NCBI GenBank assembly: GCA_002877915.1 | Contig: PNJE01000063.1 | Span: forward strand, 1 to 33,623 | Reading direction: 5' to 3' | Origin: Candidatus Aminicenantota bacterium | GTDB taxonomy: Bacteria; Acidobacteriota; Aminicenantia; Aminicenantales; Saccharicenantaceae | DNA length: 33,623 bases | Shown here: positions 1 to 8,775 of the stretch, piece after piece | How the letters are laid out: each line of letters begins with the position of its first letter | How positions within the stretch are numbered: the stretch's first letter is position 1 | The notes under the pieces: model-generated | Told to the model about the DNA's origin: nothing | Seen by the model: the letters and a program-made list of their open reading frames with translations, nothing else | Database searches by the model: none | Translations under genes and position numbers: made by a program

Positions 1-1358
1 TTCCCGCCGGCATTGTCGGCAATAGGTCCATAAGCATCGGTCGCCAGAGTGATGCCGAGAGTCGAAAGCATGCCGACCGCCGCAATGCCTATTCCATAGA
101 GCCCGTGCCCGACATCCAGAAAATTAAAATTAGAGGCGAAAAGATAAGCCAGGACAGTTCCAATGGCTACAGAAATTACGGGGATATAGGTTGAGAGCAT
201 GCCTGTGCCGATTCCAGTAATGATAACTGTCCCCGCCCCGGTGGCTGCACTATCGGCAATCCTTTGAGTTGGCTTGAAAGAATGCGAGGTGAAATACTCA
301 GTGGACTTCCCGATGATTATCCCGGCAATCAGGCCAGAAAGTATGGCCAGCCAGATTCCAATTGAGAGATTCAGCCAGCGGACTATAAAATAAGATCCAA
401 TCATGATCAGGAGAGAACTGGCATTAATTCCCCGGCCGAGAGCATTTATTAAGTCCTTTTGGGTAGCTCCTTCTTTAGTTCTTACTAAAAAAATCCCCAG
501 GATAGACAAGATGGTCCCTATCCCGGCCACGATCATAGGAGCGATAACCGAATTAAGTTGAAGAGCACCCTGTCCGGCGAAGGCTGAAGCTCCCAGGGCG
601 GCAGTCGCCAGAATGGAGCCAGCATAAGATTCATAGAGGTCGGCTCCCATGCCAGCTACATCGCCCACATTGTCCCCGACATTGTCAGCAATAACCGCTG
701 GATTCCTGGGATCATCCTCAGGGATGTTAGACTCAATTTTGCCCACCAGGTCGGCCCCGACATCAGCCGCCTTAGTGTAAATTCCACCGCCTACCCTGGC
801 AAACAGAGCCTGGGTTGAAGCTCCCATGCCAAAGGTAATCATCGTGGTGGTGATTAAAATTAAATTATGAGAATCAGAAATCGGGTAAAAATGCTTTAAA
901 ATCAAAAACCACATGGAAATATCAAAAAGGGCCAGGCCAACTACTACCAGCCCCATAACCGCTCCACTTCTAAAAGCAATTTTTAAGGCACTGTCTAAAG
1001 AATTCCGGGCAGCATTGGCTGTTCGGGCGGAGGCATAAGTCGCTGTTTTCATGCCAAAATATCCGGATAGGGCGGAGAAAAAACCTCCGGTCAGAAAAGC
1101 CACTGGCACCCAGTTGTTCTGGACTTTCAGAACGAACGCCAGGAAAGCCAGTAAAACAACCAGGCAGGCAAAAACTATTGCCACCACCTTATATTGTTGT
1201 TTGAGATAAGCCATGGCTCCCTTCCGGACATAAGAAGCAATTTTAGCCATTCTCTCAGTTCCTTCATCTTTTTTCTTCATCTGGTGATAAAACAGCCAGG
1301 CAAAAAATAAAGCAGAAATTGAAGCCAATGGAGCAATCCAGAAAGCTAAATTGATCAT
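1..1358 (-). CDS. hppA: Membrane-bound ion-translocating pyrophosphatase, C-terminus outside the window
   Basis: Couples hydrolysis of pyrophosphate to pumping of H+ or Na+ across the inner membrane. About 452 residues are visible and the frame runs off the left edge, so the last third is missing. The sequence shows many hydrophobic helices and the family's substrate-site signatures: GGGIYTKAADVGADLVGKIE near residues 190-209, then DDPRNPAVIADNVGDNVGD near 215-233. TDAYGPIADNAGGN is the last visible stretch. The start ATG is preceded by a strong AGGAGG ribosome site. The Ala/Lys position that separates K+-dependent from K+-independent enzymes lies beyond the edge, so the subtype and the pumped ion cannot be assigned. 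The gene is divergent from the DUF72 gene across 270 AT-rich bases in which I found no convincing promoter. Confidence 0.97.
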   Translation of the reverse strand, partial: MINLAFWIAPLASISALFFAWLFYHQMKKKDEGTERMAKIASYVRKGAMAYLKQQYKVVAIVFACLVVLLAFLAFVLKVQNNWVPVAFLTGGFFSALSGYFGMKTATYASARTANAARNSLDSALKIAFRSGAVMGLVVVGLALFDISMWFLILKHFYPISDSHNLILITTTMITFGMGASTQALFARVGGGIYTKAADVGADLVGKIESNIPEDDPRNPAVIADNVGDNVGDVAGMGADLYESYAGSILATAALGASAFAGQGALQLNSVIAPMIVAGIGTILSILGIFLVRTKEGATQKDLINALGRGINASSLLIMIGSYFIVRWLNLSIGIWLAILSGLIAGIIIGKSTEYFTSHSFKPTQRIADSAATGAGTVIITGIGTGMLSTYIPVISVAIGTVLAYLFASNFNFLDVGHGLYGIGIAAVGMLSTLGITLATDAYGPIADNAGG

Positions 1359-1628
1359 CTTTTTCCTCCTGTCAGGTTGGTAATTGATTTATTTAAATTT
1401 GGCATTATTTCCCCGGAAATTTTAAGCTGTAAATTTAACACAAAAAAAATTACCTGTCAAAAAGATGGCCGGCCTTTTGCCCAGCGCCAATTTAATATTT
1501 TTTCACCCGGTTTCTTTTTTCCCGCCCTTATCTACTTCTTTCGAGCCAGTATTCGTAAGAAAAAACTGATCAGCCATATTTTTTGTTGATTTTAATAATT
1601 ATTCTAAGTAAATTAGATTCAGGATTAA

Positions 1629-2366
1629 ATGAAAATTTATGTTGGTACCTCAGGCTGGAGCTATCCCGACTGGAAGACCAGATTTTACCCTCCAGAACTA
1701 AAATCTTCAGAGTGGTTAGAATTCTATTCCCGACACCTGGAAACAGTGGAAATCAATATGACTTTTTACCGGTCTCCCCGGCCGGAAACCTTGAGGTCCT
1801 GGGCTAAAAATACCCCGGAAAGTTTTAAATTCAGTCTAAAGGCCAATCGCCAGATAACTCATCTGAAAAAGCTGATAAAAGTCGAGCATGATCTGGAACA
1901 TTTTGCTTTCTTAGCCAAGCAGATAGGTCCCAAAATAGGCGGCCTCCTTTATCAGCTTCCACCTTCTATCACCAAAAACCTGGATTTGTTGGAAGCTTTT
2001 CTCAAATCACTGCCGACGGGCTTTAACCAAGTGATTGAATTCAGGCATCCCAGCTGGTATACTCCCGAGGTTTATCATCTAATGTCGAACTATCAAGCTG
2101 TTTTTTGCACAGTTTCTTCTAAACTGGTACCCCCAGAAGTGGTGGTGACTTCAGAGGTTGCCTACTTTCGATTCCATGGCCTGACCGGCGGCTATCGCTA
2201 CCGCTATTCAGAAGAGGAATTAAAAAAGTGGGCTGAAGCCATCAACCGAATCCAGGCCAAAGAAATTTACGTTTATTTTAATAATGATTACCAGGCCCAT
2301 GCGGTGTTTAATGCTTTAAATCTAAAAAAATTTCTGGGAATAAATAGCTCCTCTAATTCTAAATAA
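1629..2366 (+). CDS. DUF72 (YecE-like) family protein
   Basis: A cytoplasmic protein of 245 residues, the usual length for the DUF72 family, which folds as a TIM-like barrel and has no firmly established reaction. Visible family marks are the N-terminal VGTSGWSYPDWK, the EINMTFYRSP stretch near residue 40, the KANRQITHLKKL segment near 72, FRHPSWY near 137 and YVYFNND near the end. The ATG is preceded by a short AGGA ribosome site. It stands alone, divergent from hppA. An imperfect hairpin (2378-2402) follows the stop but lacks a T-run, so it is not called a terminator. The family assignment is firm; the function is not known. Confidence 0.9.
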   Translation: MKIYVGTSGWSYPDWKTRFYPPELKSSEWLEFYSRHLETVEINMTFYRSPRPETLRSWAKNTPESFKFSLKANRQITHLKKLIKVEHDLEHFAFLAKQIGPKIGGLLYQLPPSITKNLDLLEAFLKSLPTGFNQVIEFRHPSWYTPEVYHLMSNYQAVFCTVSSKLVPPEVVVTSEVAYFRFHGLTGGYRYRYSEEELKKWAEAINRIQAKEIYVYFNNDYQAHAVFNALNLKKFLGINSSSNSK

Positions 2367-2594
2367 AGGCCCTCTTAGCCAGAATCATTGATTCTGCTGG
2401 CCTTCTCACTGCCTTTAAAAAGATTTGAACCAAATCAACTGATTTCGCTTTAAAAGGAACTAAAGCCTGGGGTAATTTTTTAACCGACGGTCAACCAGCG
2501 CAAAAAATTTATGCGGCCTTTAATTTTTAAAGCTCTTCCCCAGCTTGAGCGGATAAATAAGAAAAATAAGGTTCTTAATAAACTGATCTGAAGT

Positions 2595-2623
2595 TTGATT
2601 TTATTATTAAGCTGACTTAAACT
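2595..2623 (+). promoter_or_regulatory. Candidate sigma-70 promoter for the DUF6305-like gene
   Basis: TTGATT (2595-2600) and TAAACT (2618-2623) are separated by 17 bases and lie 38 bases before the start codon of the next gene. The -35 matches well, the -10 only moderately. The rest of 2367-2661 holds no gene that I can see, only an AT-rich stretch with a short palindrome (2517-2531). Confidence 0.3.
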
Positions 2624-2661
2624 GATTCAGTAATAAATGGACCTAAATACAGGAGAGAAAA

Positions 2662-3261
2662 ATGAAAAAAACTCTTCTCGGATTGCTCTTGGTCTTATTT
2701 TGCTTTTTGCCTTTCAGCTCAGCTTTTTCTCAGAATAAGCCTATGGCCAAGGAGCCAGTATTATTGACTTCCTGCGGGCAAAGTCCAGGGCCCGTGATCA
2801 TCAAAGTAGTTTTGCAAAAACTAAATATTCCTTTTGACTATAATCCTTTAGCCACCGCCGCCGATCTACAAAAAAAGAAATCGGCCGGCCTTCCTTATGG
2901 TTCGGTGATTATTGTTATGGGGGCCAGCCTTAAGGGCATGGGAGCAGCAGGAATTTCAATAGAAGATGAAATAAAAAGAATCTCCCAGCTAATCCAGGAG
3001 GCCAAGAAGGAAAATATTACCATAATCGGAGGGCATGTCGAAGGAATGAAGCGAAGGGCTCAGGGAGCCGCCGCTGGAGATACCACCGATGAACAAAGTA
3101 TTGAGGCGGTAGCTCCCAATTCTGATATTATGTTAATAAATAAAGAAGGCAATACTGATGGGCGATTTACCACTATTGCCCAGTCAAAAAAGATTCCCTT
3201 GATTGAGGTCGAAAAGAACGTCGAATTACTTCAGGCTCTGAGCAAAATTTATGGGAAATAA
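2662..3261 (+). CDS. Secreted DUF6305-like protein
   Basis: 199 residues with a clear signal peptide (MKK, then a hydrophobic core to about residue 22, cleavage near FSQ), so it is exported to the periplasm. The mature part opens with EPVLLTSCGQSPGPVIIKVV, which I associate with DUF6305. It then alternates beta strands and helices: VIIVMGASLKGMGAAG near 91-106, and ITIIGGHVEG near 119-128. This suggests a small Rossmann-like fold. The catalytic role is unknown. The start is supported by AGGAGAG seven bases upstream. Its neighbours are a secreted peptidase on the opposite strand and, 2.3 kb on, an operon with an IT-type permease and an M14 enzyme. A ligand-binding role for that transporter is possible but is inference only. 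Confidence 0.75.
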   Translation: MKKTLLGLLLVLFCFLPFSSAFSQNKPMAKEPVLLTSCGQSPGPVIIKVVLQKLNIPFDYNPLATAADLQKKKSAGLPYGSVIIVMGASLKGMGAAGISIEDEIKRISQLIQEAKKENITIIGGHVEGMKRRAQGAAAGDTTDEQSIEAVAPNSDIMLINKEGNTDGRFTTIAQSKKIPLIEVEKNVELLQALSKIYGK

Positions 3262-3302
3262 ACCTGGCCTTCCCAAGTTTCCGAATCTTTAATTAAATTT
3301 AA

Positions 3303-5384
3303 TTATTTCTTCTTTATTTCCACGAAACCGGCCTTTTCCAGAGCCTGGAAATATTTTTCCACCTCCAGCAGAGGCAAGGGATCATATTCAGCTGAAGCCG
3401 CATTTCTGATATCAAGAATCGAACGTCGTCCATCTATAAAATTTCGCAGTTCAAACTCGGCCTGGTAGATGAGAGGTGAAACCTGAAGATTCATTTCTCT
3501 TAGTTTCATCAGAACGGCCCAGGGGTCAGTCCCTTCCGATTGAGGTTTTCTTACTGGAATCAACCGGCTTAAGCGAACCTCTTCCGAGCTTAAAGCTAAT
3601 TTTTCTGGTTTTATCTTTTTTTCGGCGCAGGTTAATTGATAAATATTTTCGAGCTCCCTCAGCCAGTCTTCTTTTAACTTTTCTAAACCGACAATTTTCA
3701 TTTTTAAATCATTAGCAAAATCCGGGCTGTTTCCGGCGAAAAATTTGACTGAACTCAGAGCCTCTTTCTCCCTTAAAAAAGCCTGTTCTATTATATTAAC
3801 CGCTTCCTTTCTGGCAGCAGCCAGATTTTTGCCTTCGGCCCTGAGTATCAGATCTTCGGCCCGGCCTTTTTCTTCACCCAGACGCTGCATTCCCCGAGAG
3901 GAAACTTCATTTAATATGCTTTCAGCTTCTCCGGAGCCGGCATTAGCCAAAAAAATAACTGAGGCCACCGTCAGAGTCACCACTCGTTTAAGCTGGGTGG
4001 AATCAGATTTGTCAGGTAGATCACCGCTCGTGTGATACCACATATCTGGCCAGCAAATAAACATGACCGCGGGAACTCGGACCGAACCATCAATAAAGAC
4101 AATATGGTCGCTGCCCCCAGAGAATCGGTCAATAGAAAAATAGAAGGGGTCACGGCTGCCAGCCGGAGAGAGCACCGCCATTCCTTTCCAGCCGGCATCC
4201 TGAGCCTGACGCTGACTGGCTCCTAACCACTCGACAAAGGACGCTTCTACATCATTCAAATAAGTCGGCAGAGAATAAGGAGTGGTTTCCAGCCGGAAGG
4301 CACTAAGATTTTTGACCAGGGCTTCACCCACCATGTCCTCATTAAGGTTGGCAAAAAAGTGCTTGGCAATTTCTGGGTACTTTTCGAGATAGGCCCTGGT
4401 GCCAGAAATTTCGGGAACAAATAAAAATCTCACCGACCGCTTGAGAGGAGGAATCCGACCATCAGCCATCAATTTTTTTATTACCCGACCGGCTTCCAGG
4501 ATGGCTACGCAACCCGAGGCATCATCATTAGCTCCCTGTTTGGCAAAGCCCTCAAAAAGATGGGCGGTAAGCACCAGTTCCTCTTCTGGTTTTTCGCTCC
4601 CTTTAATTAGCCCCATGCCCATTTCTTCTTTATAGGGAACCATCTGGCTTTTAACCACCGCTCTCATTCTAACGTTAATTTTTCTTTCCAAAAGTTGTTT
4701 TAGCTGCCAGTAAGTTCTTTCTGAAACCATGAAAGCAAAAGCAGGCCGGCTATGGCTGTCGCTTCGGATTGAATTCCAGCCAAGCTGGTCCCGATCATAT
4801 TCCGGATGGCTGGAGGAACAGGCAATAATTCCCAGGGCACCATATTTCTCGACAGCCAGACTTCGGGCTCTCTCGGGAGAACCATAAACCAGGACAATCT
4901 TTCCTTTAACCTCTTTATCTTTATAATAGGCCTCGCTGGAGCCTGGCCCGACATCGATCAGCTCAGCCGTAATATCAGTAGAAACGCTTCCGGGACATAA
5001 AGAAGCGGGCATTTCTTTAAGATCGGCTATTTTCTCTTTTTGAGGTTCAAGCATCCAGAGCTCGGCTTCTTCCGCATCCCAGGTGGTATTTTCTCGGGTT
5101 GGTAAATCCACTATGGCCGCTTCGTCATAACCATATTCTTTTAGCTTTTCCAGGATAAACCTGGTTTCAAAATAACCATTTTTATACTCATCAGCCTTCC
5201 GGTTACGATTTACTCCAGTCAAGAAAATTTCATTCTGAAGCGCCAGCTCACCGGAAGATTCGTTAATTATTTCTTGAAGAAGAGAAAGGGGTAAAAGAGT
5301 ACGGGGAAGTTTTTCCTGCGGCTGAGCTAAGACCGATGAAGCCAGAATTAAAACCACGGCTAAGGCTATAGCGTTTTTCTTCAT
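3303..5384 (-). CDS. Secreted M28-type zinc aminopeptidase with PA-like insert
   Basis: 693 residues, with a signal peptide (residues 1-20, cleavage after VLA). Residues about 135-245 look like a PA-type insert domain (DVGPGSSEAYYKDKEVKGKIVLVYG). The peptidase core follows: H275 in VLTAHLFEG, D287 in GANDDASG, E325 in VPEISGT, D350 in NEDMVG, and a late His in WYHTSGDLPDK. These match the metal ligands of M28 zinc peptidases. The usual Glu-Glu pair (general base plus ligand) reads Pro-Glu here, so activity may be altered or the base may lie elsewhere. The last 200 residues are helical and end in a small domain of unknown role. The start has AAGGAG upstream. It probably trims peptides in the periplasm. 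It converges on the DUF6305-like gene with 41 bases between them. Confidence 0.85.
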   Translation of the reverse strand: MKKNAIALAVVLILASSVLAQPQEKLPRTLLPLSLLQEIINESSGELALQNEIFLTGVNRNRKADEYKNGYFETRFILEKLKEYGYDEAAIVDLPTRENTTWDAEEAELWMLEPQKEKIADLKEMPASLCPGSVSTDITAELIDVGPGSSEAYYKDKEVKGKIVLVYGSPERARSLAVEKYGALGIIACSSSHPEYDRDQLGWNSIRSDSHSRPAFAFMVSERTYWQLKQLLERKINVRMRAVVKSQMVPYKEEMGMGLIKGSEKPEEELVLTAHLFEGFAKQGANDDASGCVAILEAGRVIKKLMADGRIPPLKRSVRFLFVPEISGTRAYLEKYPEIAKHFFANLNEDMVGEALVKNLSAFRLETTPYSLPTYLNDVEASFVEWLGASQRQAQDAGWKGMAVLSPAGSRDPFYFSIDRFSGGSDHIVFIDGSVRVPAVMFICWPDMWYHTSGDLPDKSDSTQLKRVVTLTVASVIFLANAGSGEAESILNEVSSRGMQRLGEEKGRAEDLILRAEGKNLAAARKEAVNIIEQAFLREKEALSSVKFFAGNSPDFANDLKMKIVGLEKLKEDWLRELENIYQLTCAEKKIKPEKLALSSEEVRLSRLIPVRKPQSEGTDPWAVLMKLREMNLQVSPLIYQAEFELRNFIDGRRSILDIRNAASAEYDPLPLLEVEKYFQALEKAGFVEIKKK

Positions 5385-5464
5385 CTTTTATTCTCCTTAA
5401 ATGGAATACAAAAAGAAAACAATTTTAATTTATTTGTCCGCCGGAAGCAAAGAAAAAGTTTAAT

Positions 5465-5494
5465 TTGTTATTTGGCTTTTCCTTCTGTTAAAAT
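5465..5494 (+). promoter_or_regulatory. Candidate sigma-70 promoter of the permease/M14 operon
   Basis: TTGTTA (5465-5470) and TAAAAT (5489-5494) with an 18-base spacer, 32 bases before the first gene of a four-gene operon. It lies in the only non-coding gap upstream of that operon. Motif match is moderate. Confidence 0.35.
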
Positions 5495-5526
5495 ACCATT
5501 GAAAGATTAAATAAAAAGGAAGAAAA

Positions 5527-6105
5527 ATGGTCCCAGTTTCGACGGTTAAAGCTATCGTGACTATCCTTCTGGTCATTGATATCTTTTGGCTACTCTACAT
5601 AATTATCCGGGGATACACCGAAAGCTTACTAAGAACTATCATCTTCGGCCTTATCCTGGGACTCTGCCTCGGTTATTTACAGAACACCAAGTTAGAAAAG
5701 CTGAGTTTCCAGGCGATTAAAAACGACCTCTTCCCAACAAAGGTGCGAACTTATGCTTATACCAAAGATGAACAAAATGATTTATATTCCTATAAAGTTG
5801 TGTACACTTTTCTTGAGCCACCGCCAGAGCTCAAAGTAGAGATGGACCCGAATGGAAAAACTTTTACTATTAGTGACCTTGAATCTGTTAACCAAGTTCT
5901 GGATCAACTTAACCTGCCAAGGGTTAGCGGAGGGGGAAAGGAGCTTTTATCCATTACCGGCAACCAGACCGATCTCGGTCTTTACCGCTGGGACAACTAT
6001 GAAAAAGGAACCCTGACTCTCGAACGAGGCCTGTATCAAAATAAACAAAATATGAAAAGCTATTATTGTATTACTCGAATTACCATAGATAGCCGAAAGT
6101 ATTGA
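5527..6105 (+). CDS. Uncharacterised protein with two N-terminal membrane helices, first gene of the permease operon
   Basis: 192 residues that I do not recognise. Two membrane helices are visible (about residues 7-28 and 34-51). A hydrophilic domain of about 140 residues follows, rich in Tyr, Asp and Asn with alternating beta-type segments (YKVVYTFLEPPPELKVEMDP, then TLTLERGLYQNKQNMKSYYC). An AAGGAAG ribosome site precedes the ATG. It stands 34 bases before the permease start and is therefore probably co-transcribed with it. Classical TRAP systems place a small membrane subunit (DctQ) before the large permease. This protein occupies that place but does not look like DctQ, which has four helices and no such domain. 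An accessory role in transport is inference. Confidence 0.75.
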   Translation: MVPVSTVKAIVTILLVIDIFWLLYIIIRGYTESLLRTIIFGLILGLCLGYLQNTKLEKLSFQAIKNDLFPTKVRTYAYTKDEQNDLYSYKVVYTFLEPPPELKVEMDPNGKTFTISDLESVNQVLDQLNLPRVSGGGKELLSITGNQTDLGLYRWDNYEKGTLTLERGLYQNKQNMKSYYCITRITIDSRKY

Positions 6106-6139
6106 GCTGTCTTCGGCTAAATTGAAAAGAGATGATTTA

Positions 6140-7432
6140 ATGTCTTCTACCGCCAGCGCCTTGATAATTTTAGTGGCGATAACAGCCACTTATCTTCTGG
6201 CCAGGCTTTTCAGGCTCTCTACCGAGCTATCTCTTTTTTCCGCCGCTCTTTCTGGTGCCATTATTGGAGGCTACGGAATTCCCGCCCGCCACCTGGCTGA
6301 AGGAGCAATGACCTATCTTGATATCTGTTTAATTTTTTTGACCGCTACCCTTTTTATGAACCTCCTCCAAGCGGCTGGAGGGGTGGCTTTTGCCGTCAGG
6401 GCTATTCTTCAGAAATTTTATCGCCGGAAGTTTATCCTCTTTCTCCTTCTGACTCTCTTGCTTTTGATACCGGGAGCTCTGACTGGAGCCGGTAGCATTA
6501 CAGTCTTAATTACTGGTTCTCTGGTGGCAGTCGTTCTAAGATACATGGGACTCCCAGATATTAAAATAGCCGCCATAATTTTTATAATTGCCGGTCTGAG
6601 CGCTGCCGCTCCACCAGTCAGCCTCTGGGCTATGTTAACGGCTGCTGGAATTAATATGCCTTATGTGGGCTTTTTCCTCCCGCTCCTCATCCCCTGTCTC
6701 CTCGGAGCTCTTTTTACTATTTTCATTCTTGGCTGGAAAGCTCAACCGGTTGACCTCGAAAAAGCTCTGGCCGAAATTCCAGTACCCCCAGAAAAAATGA
6801 ATTGGTGGCGCCTGGGCCTTCCTTTTTTGGTCTTTTTGGCTTTAATCTTGGCTGGCAGAATTTTCCCTTTCAGCTTTCCGATTCTGGGATTACCTTTAAT
6901 TTTTGCTCTAACTGCTTTAACCGCTTATTGGCTTTCTCCGGTGAGGCTTAATCTCTGGAAAATTTCCCTGAAGACAGCAGATCAGTTACTGCCTTTAATA
7001 GGGACCTTGACCTGTGTTGGCATCCTAATCCAGATAATGACTTTAACCGGGGTAAGAGGTTTAATTTCAGTTTCGGTCGTGACCCTGCCAGCGATAATAG
7101 TAATAGCCACACTCTTTCTTACTTTGCCGGTTTCAGAGGCGGTTTTAATGTGGGGAGCAGCTCCAGTTTTGGGCGTTCCCCTGGCTCTGCTATTTAACAC
7201 CCGGGGAATGAATCCGATTGTCGCTTTAGCTGGGATGAGCCTTATCTGGCCTCTGGGAGATGCCCTGCCGCCAACAGCTATAATCGGCCGCCTGACAATG
7301 GAGGTAGTAGGAACCAGAAAGTCTTACTATCAGTTTCTTAAACAATGCCTTATCCCCGGAGCGCTAATAATTCTGCTGGGAATGTTAATGGTAATTTTTA
7401 GCCATAAACTTAGTTTCTTGACAGTTTTTTAA
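6140..7432 (+). CDS. TRAP DctM-like / ion-transporter-superfamily permease
   Basis: About 430 residues made almost entirely of hydrophobic helices in two similar halves. GALTGAGSITVLITGSLVAV and SAAAPPVSLWAM in the first half, and LTLPVSEAVLMWGAAPVLG and WPLGDALPPTAI in the second, resemble the paired re-entrant loops of the TRAP large subunit and related IT-superfamily carriers. It probably imports an organic anion across the inner membrane. A TTG start 18 bases earlier is possible, but the ATG at 6140 has the purine-rich AAAAGAG before it and is preferred. No DctP binding protein or ordinary DctQ is encoded nearby, which is unusual for a TRAP permease. The 51-aa gene follows after 10 bases. 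Substrate unknown. The M14 neighbour hints at an amino-acid or acylated amino-acid product. Confidence 0.8.
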   Translation: MSSTASALIILVAITATYLLARLFRLSTELSLFSAALSGAIIGGYGIPARHLAEGAMTYLDICLIFLTATLFMNLLQAAGGVAFAVRAILQKFYRRKFILFLLLTLLLLIPGALTGAGSITVLITGSLVAVVLRYMGLPDIKIAAIIFIIAGLSAAAPPVSLWAMLTAAGINMPYVGFFLPLLIPCLLGALFTIFILGWKAQPVDLEKALAEIPVPPEKMNWWRLGLPFLVFLALILAGRIFPFSFPILGLPLIFALTALTAYWLSPVRLNLWKISLKTADQLLPLIGTLTCVGILIQIMTLTGVRGLISVSVVTLPAIIVIATLFLTLPVSEAVLMWGAAPVLGVPLALLFNTRGMNPIVALAGMSLIWPLGDALPPTAIIGRLTMEVVGTRKSYYQFLKQCLIPGALIILLGMLMVIFSHKLSFLTVF

Positions 7433-7442
7433 GGGGTAGATT

Positions 7443-7598
7443 ATGTCAGCCATAATTACCATTCTTTATTATTTTATGCTTGGCTTTTTCTCAGCCTGCT
7501 TTATCTGGAACTTCAGGAAAACTAAAGACTGGCAGCAGGAGATTCTTTATCTTATTATTCTCCTGCCTTTTTTGCTTCGCCTTTTCCGCTTGAAGTGA
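7443..7598 (+). CDS. 51-residue two-helix membrane protein
   Basis: A short gene that a length cut-off would miss. It encodes a hydrophobic segment (residues about 4-23), a charged turn (NFRKTKDWQQE) and a second hydrophobic segment (34-48) ending in basic residues. That pattern fits a helical hairpin with both ends inside. AAGGGG lies seven bases before the ATG, the gap to the permease gene is 10 bases, and its stop lies 7 bases before the M14 start. All of this argues for real translation within the operon. It may be a small subunit of the permease. I do not recognise a family. Confidence 0.7.
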   Translation: MSAIITILYYFMLGFFSACFIWNFRKTKDWQQEILYLIILLPFLLRLFRLK

Positions 7599-7605
7599 GG
7601 TTTCT

Positions 7606-8775
7606 ATGAAATTGGCACCTGGCCGTTTTAGAAAAATTATTATAGTGGTCATCTTTTTTGTCTGGTTCATTTTGTCAGGCCAGAGTTTTTATCAGAGCCG
7701 TCATCTTAAAGAACCGTTAGTTGTCGGGGAAGAGCTATTCCAAGTAAAAAGATTGAGCGATTATTTTCCTGGAATAAATGGTAGCTTCAATGATGCTAAA
7801 ATTTATATCCTGGGCCAGAATAAAAATGGAGGCTCGATTTTGATTTTAGGGGGTGCCCATCCAGAAGAACCGGCTGGGCGACTGGCTGCCTGGCTTATCA
7901 TTGAAAATGTTAGAGTGAAGAAAGGCCGCGTTTTGGTTATACCTACGGCCAATCCAAGCGCTTCCACTTCTACCCGGCCGGGTGGAGCTTACCCGCCAGA
8001 TTATTCGATTAAAACTCCTTGGGGGGAACAAAAGTTCCGCCAGGGGGACCGCTGGTCCAATCCACTGGACCAATGGCCGGATCCGGAAGTTTATATTCAT
8101 TATCCCTCCAGACAGCAGCTGGCTTATATGGATATCAGAAATCAGAACCGAACCTGGCCCGGGCGACCGAACGGAACTATGACTGAAAAAACCTGTTATG
8201 CTATGACCCAGCTTATTCTTAAAGAAAAAATTGACCTGGTAATCGATTTGCACGAAGCTGAGCTTCAATATCCGGTTATCAGCACTATCGTAGTTCACCC
8301 GAAAGGCCAGGATATCGCTGCCCTCGCTTCGATGATGATCAGCAGCGAGGAAGGTTTCAACATTGGGGTGGAGTTTTCTCCCGAAGCCCTCAGAGGACTC
8401 TCGCACAGAGAAATAGGTGATCATACCCCGGCCATTCCTTTCCTTATGGAAACGCCCGAACCATTTCTGGATGCTACCCGAGGGAAAACCGACCAGGAAC
8501 TTCTTTTGACCGGGAAAGATGAATTCGTAATGAAAGCTGGAAAACATGGACTTCTTTTTGAAAAGCTGGATAAAAATGGCTGGCCAATTGACGTGCGAGT
8601 CGGACGGCATCTCTCCTCCATCATTCAAATTATAAAAGTCTGGACTGAATCAAACGCCGACCGCCCGATTCTGATAGAAAATGTTCCTCATTACCAGGAT
8701 CTGATCAAGAATGGAATAGGATTTTATCTGAAAGACCCTTCTAAGGCAGAATCCGGCCGTGTTTTTTATGAATAA
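7606..8775 (+). CDS. M14-type zinc deacylase/peptidase (succinylglutamate desuccinylase/aspartoacylase-like), membrane-anchored
   Basis: 389 residues. A hydrophobic segment (10-26) near the N-terminus acts as signal or anchor, so the catalytic domain is periplasmic. Zinc ligands of the M14 fold are visible: H85 and E88 in GGAHPEEPAG, and H216 in DLHEAE. E282 in FLMETPEP is the likely general base. Relatives remove acyl groups from amino acids or cleave C-terminal residues, and some cut gamma-glutamyl bonds. It is the last gene of the permease operon. Its final 35 bases overlap the end of pgsW on the other strand. Because it faces PgsB/C/W genes, hydrolysis of gamma-glutamyl polymers or peptides followed by uptake through the permease is an attractive but untested idea. 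Family assignment is good; substrate is inference. Confidence 0.85.
   Translation: MKLAPGRFRKIIIVVIFFVWFILSGQSFYQSRHLKEPLVVGEELFQVKRLSDYFPGINGSFNDAKIYILGQNKNGGSILILGGAHPEEPAGRLAAWLIIENVRVKKGRVLVIPTANPSASTSTRPGGAYPPDYSIKTPWGEQKFRQGDRWSNPLDQWPDPEVYIHYPSRQQLAYMDIRNQNRTWPGRPNGTMTEKTCYAMTQLILKEKIDLVIDLHEAELQYPVISTIVVHPKGQDIAALASMMISSEEGFNIGVEFSPEALRGLSHREIGDHTPAIPFLMETPEPFLDATRGKTDQELLLTGKDEFVMKAGKHGLLFEKLDKNGWPIDVRVGRHLSSIIQIIKVWTESNADRPILIENVPHYQDLIKNGIGFYLKDPSKAESGRVFYE

Noticed and set aside
2378-2402. Hairpin after the DUF72 gene
   Set aside because: It contains a bulge and has no T-run; not enough for a terminator call.
6122-6139. TTG start six codons upstream for the permease
   Set aside because: There is no ribosome site before it, whereas the ATG at 6140 has one.
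7846-8628. A 260-codon open frame on the minus strand
   Set aside because: It lies wholly inside the M14 gene, has no recognisable protein features and is a shadow frame; the M14 motifs are clear on the plus strand.
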